Source: Athripsodes cinereus (lineage: Eukaryota > Arthropoda > Insecta > Trichoptera > Leptoceridae). Taken from it: a stretch of DNA of 64,000 nt. Where the stretch lies: NCBI GenBank assembly GCA_947579605.1, contig OX388329.1, positions 29,428,693 to 29,492,692 of the forward strand, in the 5' to 3' direction. The translations under genes and the position numbers were made by a program. A model generated the notes under the pieces. It did no database searches and was not told the DNA's origin. It worked only from the letters and a program-made list of their open reading frames with translations. Below, in pieces: positions 35,701 to 44,700 of the stretch (positions are counted from its first letter, which is position 1; every line of letters starts with the position of its first letter).

Positions 35701-38700
35701 TGTCAGTCACAGACACATGACAACAGATAATATTGGTCACAATACATACACAATGTTTGCAGTTGAGAATTAGATATTGACTCATTGAATAATGTGAAGG
35801 AAGGGTTACATATAGCTATACTATACTATACCCTCACGCCGTGGCCCAGGAGGGGTAGACAGAGAGAACGGAACACCATATAAATAGCACCATAAGGATA
35901 GTCTTACAAACTTCTTTCGCTTCCTCCACATTCATATAGTTTCTCATACATGCACGCCGATTTCTCTTATTCAACACGCAGCCGTTCTTTAGAATTTGAT
36001 CCACGTGATCAAGCCACGTGGTTCTTCCCTTACTACAACTATTCTACTATTCTCAAATTCCAAGAACTCCAAGCCTGAAACCAACACGACCCCACCTACC
36101 CCTACACCTTCACTGTAAATCCTAACGAACTTTTATATTTGTTTTATTTAGTATAGATCAGCACCTGATGATGCGAACTCGGAGTACGCGAAACCGGTCG
36201 TGCGTTATTCTTGTACATAAGTGTTACAAAGTTAATGCCGATACAATCAATGAAATTGAAAATGTTTAATTTACTTTTACTTCAGGGAAATCTTCACGGA
36301 AACTGAAGATGCCTACAAGTATAGGCGAAAATGTTCAGTATCTAACCTAACAAAGTGGAGATTAAACAGTGCTCAATAATAAATCAGAATCAGCAAGCCT
36401 TTCAGATCTTGTCAGAAAGGCGTGCAAGGTGGATCGGCCATGTAATACGACAAGAAGGCCTCTTGCATGCCGTAATGGAGGGTATGACCGAGGGGACAAA
36501 CTCTAGGGGACGCCCACGCCGAGAGTACCTGGAGGACCTGTTGGTGGACATGCGCTGCTCATCATATGCAGAATTCAAAAGAACCGCACAAGACAGGGAG
36601 GAGTGGAGGAGAAGAATTAAAGAGATAATTGCTGCAAACCAATCCCAGGATTGAAACCAGAGAGAGAATAATAAATATTTATATTTTATTTAATTAAATT
36701 AAAAATGGATTTCCACAGCAACAACACAAAAACTCTTGAACTGAAAATGTTTAATACTTGATATTTACGAACACCAGCCTTTTACAACACACTCCATAAT
36801 ATCCATTCCACATCGTTTATTCAATACATTAACATATGCATCATTATAAGTTGTATGAACGAGAAGTAAAAAAAAAACAGGCGTACAGAAACAAGTTAAT
36901 CATTGTGTTGCATCCTCTCTGACTACCCTGTAAGAAACGCAGTATAACGTGTACACAGATAAGTAGAGTAACCAAACCATCAATATTAAAACAATACTCT
37001 CTTGGGCTGTGTTGAAATGATGAAACAAATCAAATATAAATCAGTGATAAACAATAAATTGATAAGGGAAAATTGTGTAAAGGAGCCTAAAAGATTTCGT
37101 AACTATTATATACAGGGTGTCTGCGTCATTGTGGATTAGCGAAACAAAGTGAAGGAGGACCTCAATATTTGCTAAAACAAACTTTACTAATCGCCTGATG
37201 ATGGAGTCGAGAGTCTCCGAATACTAGTATGTGAAGTTAATAATAAAAGTCATTTGGAAGTTAACTACATACTTGTTTTTTTTTTCAATTTATCTTGAAA
37301 TGGACTTCCAACAAGTACTTTCGGTCAATAACATTGAAATTTCATTGTTTAGTTTCTGAGCTACGGATTTTATTTATGTCCTTTTTATGTAAACATAATA
37401 TTTGCCATAACACACGAGCCAAAAAAATAAGATAATATATTTGTTTTGAGGATAACATATTTGTTTTTGTCGATCCACCCTTGAAGTGGATTTATTCCAC
37501 AAAACGGCGCATTATAAATTGTCTGTTATTATAATTATTATAGTAGTCAGATTATAATGATTCAATGCAATGAAATAAAATTTTGTAACATAAATTATAT
37601 TATGCTCCACACTAATAAAAAAGCGAATGATTCAGGAAGTACCCAATATGAGCCAAACACAATACGGGGATAGTCGTATCTATTTGTTTATACAATCATG
37701 TAATTTTTTGATAATCAGCAGATTACCCTGTGAAGTTCCTAGAACAGAATACTTCTTTAACTCTATTGTCCCCAGATATATCAAAAAGATGTGTCTGGGT
37801 GTTTGTTATGATCCCAAATACAATCTTATAAACCTTTCATAGTAAGCTAAAAAACCTAGTGTCGTGAACTTGGAGTTTGCCAGCACCTGGGATCATCCAG
37901 AGTCCCTAAGAGATGAAGCATTTACGATTTATCACGAAAGTATTAAACATTCCCTCATCCCGTGGAACACCCGGTAAAGAATTGGTCTTCCACTCTTCTC
38001 TGTAAGTTTTCGAGTGTCCTGTAAAAGGCAGGTGTTTGAAAAAATCAAGACATTTCACGTCTCAAATTTAGCGATGAGGTTTGCCACCCATCCTGAATGT
38101 CTTGATTTTATATTGGTACGGAGAGGACAGCTTGCATGTTTATTATAAGCGGCTGGTCTGCTGGCTACCTCACTTGTGGGATACGCCATGATGGTATAGT
38201 AATATAGTAGAAGTAAAACATTCAATATTTTTAGTTCAATGATGAGGTTTGATGTGACACACTTTGAATATATTTATAATATCAATTTATTTTCTAATAG
38301 TACAGAGACAATCATCTGTTTTATGTAGAGGGATGTTTCGATGCATACTGAGTGAGGTACTCTATATTACTTTTGTATGGAGACATGGACAACCTGTATA
38401 CATTATGTGTATAGTCTATTAATGGACTATATTTATCAGCTGAAAGGAATTAGTCAAATTAATTACTTTATATGTCTATGTAAGTCACACATATTATGGG
38501 TACAATGAACAATAATAGTTATGATTGTATATTGAATTATAATAATGTGAGTTTTCACACTATGCATGTACTCATTACACGACACAGTCATCAGTACTAC
38601 AGTATAACTTCATGATGCATGCCCATTAAAAAAGGATTATTGTTGGGATAGCGATATAGACTTTTTTATTACCGAGATAAAATATTTAGTACCTATAATT

Positions 38701-41700
38701 TGTAACATTACAGACAATATTATTCAATGCATTTGCTATTCTGGATTATACAATTCAAAGGTAAATTTATCAGGCCAGTCGGTTACATCGGCAGTTGCTT
38801 CCTGTATGTAGGTCCTCCCGAGCAAACTCAGAGCCATACAAAAGACATTCCACACTGTCTGGGATTGTGAGACTTGTGTTCATATTCAAAACTAGAAGAC
38901 AAACCTTATCGATGCATACTAAGGTCTGCACAACTGTAATGCCTAATACGTAGTATATTTACTGTGGACCACTGTTCTTTAAGGATCAATGACTGGTTGT
39001 CCATTCATCATTCCAGCTGGAATAAATGGTACTCGCTCGTTTCTCTCTACGCCGCAAGGGAAATGGCGTGGTGGGTTTGATGTATAGACAATTCACACGA
39101 ACGAGCTAGTCCCAAACTAAGATATGAATCTTGTATTATGGGTACTAACACGACGATACACATATATACAATGCACTGAACACATATACATGTAATACCC
39201 AGACCCAGGACAATTTGAAAAATGTCATTCTTCATTTTGCCCTGGCCGGGAATCGAACCCGGGACCTCGTGACTCAAAGGCAAGTGCGTTAGCCTCCGCG
39301 CCACACCGGTTGTCTGTATGTATCAATTTTCTATACAGTAAGAAACTAATTTCTGACGCAACAGCAAAATGTAAAAAAAGGGCTTAAAGATTACAATATA
39401 ATCTTAAATGACATTCGATTGTATTCAGAATATCTTCCGTGGTTTTATGAAATCTCCTGTCATTTTTTTTGAAAAACAAGATGAAAAAAATGTCATGTCA
39501 AGCAGTATCTATTGATGAAATAATCTGAAGTTTAAATATTTATTTATTGAAACAATATTATAGACTTTAAATATACATAAATACATTAAATACAATTACG
39601 CAATGATTTATAAATAACTTTTCACCCACAAATTTGAGCAAGGCTAGTGTTTTGAGGTATTATAGGACTACTTTTCAATGCTGCTGCAAGACTTCTCCTG
39701 AGAGGTCGAAGATTTGAGCACATTACTCCTCTCTTGCACAACTTACATTGGTTAAAGGTAAAGCAACGAGTGGAGTATAAGATAATATGTGTGATGGTGT
39801 TTTCAGCCTTGAAGGGTGTATTACCATCTTATTTGTCGGAGATGTGCGAGATCGAGACCATCAGTAAAAGACGGCTCATGCTTTGCTCAGCACAGGGTGA
39901 GGCAAAATGCAGACTGATTGAGCCATCTCGATCTCGCAAAACAGGCTTTGGAGATAGAGCGTTTAGTGTTGCGGGTCCCAGATGTTGGAACAAGCTGCCT
40001 CTGTGTCTGCGAGAGGAGGTGAATGGAGAGAGTTTTAAAAGAGGGTTGAAGACACACCTTTTTGCTGGGAGTTTCGGGTGATGGATACGATTTACAGCGC
40101 CCTTGAGGTCATGTTATGAGTAAACGGCGCTTTACAAATTGTCCATATATATATATATATATATACACTTTCATAAAGGCTTAAAAAACATACATAGGAT
40201 TTCTCAAATCGCACTCAGATTTTAATGCACCTACTACAGAATTTTTATCAAACCAATTTATAAGAGTTGGGACACCTTTCTCACTTGGTCCGATTAGATT
40301 TAGCACAATGTTACATGGTGTAAACATAATTCTCCAATCGAGATTTCTGATTGGTTTTGTCATTTGTACATTATGCCCAAATCCAGCCCCCCTAGACAAA
40401 CATGCACTTGGCGATCGACTACAAACAAATTTTCGACTATAACCGCAACAATAACGCAAAATTATACGGTACATGTAGGTAGATTGTCGAAAAGTTCGCC
40501 AGTAGTCGATCGCTAAGTACGGTTTGTCTACGGGCCCAGGTAAACAATAAAACATTAGTGAATATTCTAAACAAGCCTTAAAAGATCTCAATAAACAAAC
40601 CGAGTATGACAACAATGTAAAAGAGAAAAACCAAATATAAATTACATAATACAGATCTATTTAAAACGTTTATACAACTTGGTGACAACGTTTTAATTCC
40701 TCATCATTATACAACGAATACAGATTAAACTACGCAATATAAATATTTATAGAATTCATCATCCTTACAAACAGTTCAAATGTAAATGTTATTGAATTGT
40801 TGAACACAATGAACAATATCTTATTGTAAACATTATCTCTGGCTGTTGAAGACAAATATATTCATTCATTCATTCATCTAAAAATATGAGAGACACTCTG
40901 CTCCAATAGGGAAATTCAGAAACTTGATCGTGAAGGAGTACTTGATCTACGAGGGCAGAGACAGATGCAGGGAAATGTTTTCATTGTTAGTATAGAGACA
41001 TGAGTATTCTTGTGTTAATATTTATATTATTTGTCCCATTAGTCACAACTATGGAGGCAAACGAATCTCGGGATTTTTGGGATAACACAACTTTTAAATA
41101 AGTCAAGAATTTGGGACTCATTCACATTAATGAATCACTGACAGTCGAAACTTGTGTTCTGATCTTAAAAAGCACCTTTCTGAGTTTGATATCTCACTAG
41201 ATACCGATATTATGGCGATAGTCACTGATGGTCCAAATGTTATGCTGAAGGTTAAACTTGTTGATGCGGATCACCAAGTGTGTTTTGAACAAATATTTAC
41301 TTAGCAGTTTATGATTTATAGTATAGAAAAATGTATAAAAAATAAAACTTATATAAATTGCCAAAAGATAAATAAAAACTGATTTTGTTACCAATACAAC
41401 CCCGGGACTATCCCGGGATTCACTGTAGATAATCCCGAAATCCCGGGATTAGTAAAAAGGACCGGGATCGAACTTTCTAAGTGCGATATTCTATTTAAAA
41501 TTTTGTTCCTACATACAAATAAGTACACAGTTGAACTTGATATTTTGATTAATTCAATCATTAAAAACATAACAAACAGTAAAATTCTCATGGCAGTGAA
41601 ATAAAAAACCAGTTGTACCTAATATCTGGCAATAAAACTATGTTAATGTACATAAAGCTATTTGTAATGGTGCATACCGAGTCTAGTAGGAAGAAAAGAA

Positions 41701-44700
41701 TTTAAACATGTAAAATTTTATAGATTCATTATTGTTATTAATTGCAGCAGTCGTACTCAGAAATATGGAATAACTATTATTTCAACTATTTGACCTGACT
41801 AATTGATACAAACAGACACTAGCATTGTTTTTAATTTATGCCTGGCTAAAATTACTATCTCTACTACTACTACTACTACTATATCAACACGGCATGTGCC
41901 ACAAGTGGGGTAACCAGCAGACCAGCTGCATGCATGCACGCTGTCTTCTTCATTTGTATAAAAAAAAATCAAGACATTCAGGCAAACTTTATCACTGAAC
42001 TTATGATGAAAAATGTTTTAATTTTTTCTAACACTCACCTTTTATGGGACGTTTCGAAAAGTTACTGAAAAGAGTGGAAAACCAATTCCTTGCCGGGGTG
42101 CTCCACGAAATAAATTGGCTGAATTGGGTTAGTTGGAAGTGATCGCGCCTTTGCGATAAACTCGCCCACTGTATATTGATTGCATCTAACTTGAATGTTG
42201 ACCCTTTTTGTAATATTATTTGTAATAAATGTACAGTAAAGAATGAATAAATAAATTATTCTACACTTTAATTTTTAAAGTTAAGTTCCACGAGTATCAC
42301 AAAAAAAATAAGTACAAAATGTCAAAAATTTTAATTACAATTTTCAAAAATTTTCAGTGGAAATGTTTGTAGCCATAAACGAAATTTATTTTTTATGAAA
42401 TTGGGTGTAAATGAGATAAAAAAAATCATTTCAAAACAACAGCTGTCTTTTGCATAAAGTCTATCTATCGTTTCTGAAGGGACCTATTGAAATAAACTAT
42501 GGATGCGGGAAAACAATGAATGCGGGAGTAATAAAAAAAATCACATTAATTTGTATTTTAATGTTTCATATGTAGGTAAGTACATACAAGTATATAGGTT
42601 TTATAAAAATGATACATGTTTCAAAAGTTATAAATCAATTTATTGAAATAAAAAATATAGTAACAAAATAAAAAAGAAAGCTGCATGGAGATAAAAATCA
42701 TACTTTGTACCGTATGTAATCTTTCATCGTCATTTGCTTTTTTGTTTTTCTATTGTACCTACTGAAGTACTATCATAAAAGACAGCCGACAGAATCAACA
42801 AACTGTTCTTTCTTTTTCACTCGCTTTCAAATGATATTATACATAAACGGTCAATGCGATAAAATTATATAGAGAAACGATGGATGCGATATATTTTTAC
42901 GTGTTTTGTATGAAACTAATTCGGAACTGTAAAAAATAATGACAAATACGGGAAAACAATTATTCGAGGAGCGACAGATAGAGGTTTCACTGTAATTGCA
43001 TTCGGGAGATGATGAGAGGGAGGTCTATGTTCAACACTCAATATGAAAGGGCTGATTATGATGATTTCACATAAAGGAAGACGTGGAGATCTTTGGAGGA
43101 GGAGGTCTACAAGAGGCCATTCAATGTCAGAAACTAAATACAGAAACTCATCTCGATTCAATTAAATGTATGTATATATGGCTTCACAATTTACTCAACG
43201 GATCTATTAATTATAGCAATATTATCTTTACACTCTTAAATGAAACCTGGTGTAAGTGGGTAGCCAACGATATTCACTACATTTGTTATGTTAGTGTTTA
43301 GTTAGTAAAATAAAAACAATTTTTTCTACTACTTATATTGATTTTTATTCATACACCCTTTAAAGACATTGTCAATCATTTGAAAGATCTCTCTTTCAAT
43401 AAAAATCAATATGTCGGAAAAAATGTTAATTTTTAATTTCAGTATTCACTCCATTATTCATCAGTATTCAGCGATGAGGTTTGCCACCCATCCTGAATGT
43501 CTTGATTTTGTGTTGGCACGAAGAGGACAGTTTGCATGTTTCTTACATGCAGCTGATCTGCTGGCTACCCCACTTGTGGGATATGCCGTGATGGTATAGT
43601 AGTAGTAGTAGTATTCACTCCATTTGAAATGTTTTCTCTGTGCCATAAAATAAATTGAGAGAAATTCACACACCAGACATTAATTTCTTACACTTCATCA
43701 TTAGAATAGAATTGTAACACATGAATGTCTTCTCTGCGCCATAAAATAGAGAGATAAATATTCTCACAATAGATATTATTTTTTTAAACTTCATCATTAT
43801 TATAATTTTTGTTAATTTATTATTCAATTTAAAGCTTTATTGCCATTTACAAGATACATACATACTTAAATATAAACACACAAATTCATAAATATTGTTG
43901 TTAAGTAATTCTTATATGTCACTAAAATGATAAAAAAAAATGCAACCGAATATTATCAATTTATACAACAGAGTTAAGAAAACAATTGAATACTAATGAC
44001 ACAGAGAGGACAGTCTGTAAGTTTATTAAATGCAGTAATTAACCTCACTTAAGTGAAAGATAACGAGATGATATAAATAAATACACAGTTCTTCTATAGG
44101 AACAGTTGGCAAGCGATAAGAGTTTAAATTTTAAAAACAGCTGTTTCATTAATTAGTCTTAGTGGGAGTGCTGTTTTTTTTCTGGGACTTCCTAGAAAAT
44201 GCAATAAACTCGCCTTTATCAATTTAACGACCAATAAAATATATTATTATTAGTGATGTAACGAATATTCATATTCGCATTCGTAAATATTCGCATATTT
44301 CAAAGTATTCGCATTCGCATTCGCAAAAAAATATGAGAATGTTTTGCGAATATTATTTTGGTAATAAAGTATCGGATATTCGGTAAAAGTACCGAATACT
44401 TACCCGGTACATTGTACTGCATGAAAATATTCTTTAAGAAAACCGAGGAGTTTTGAAATATTTTAAATTCCTATACCATTTAGAAAATTCGGTGACGGGG
44501 GGAGTAGAAATTTTAATGTTTGAGCAATTGTAGAACTTTAAGCAAGTCAAAATTCGCTATTCGCATTCGTGAATGTTGGCAACAAATATTCGCATTCGCG
44601 AATATCCAAAATCACACATTCGTTACATCACTAATTATTATAATAGGTACTTTAATAGTAGTTAGTTATTTTCAGATAATTGTTCCGTGGAGTTCTGGCA

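Noticed and set aside
40181..40615. 144-codon ORF on the minus strand
   Set aside because: It runs across two MITE fragments (40235-40372 and 40398-40538) and has no domain.
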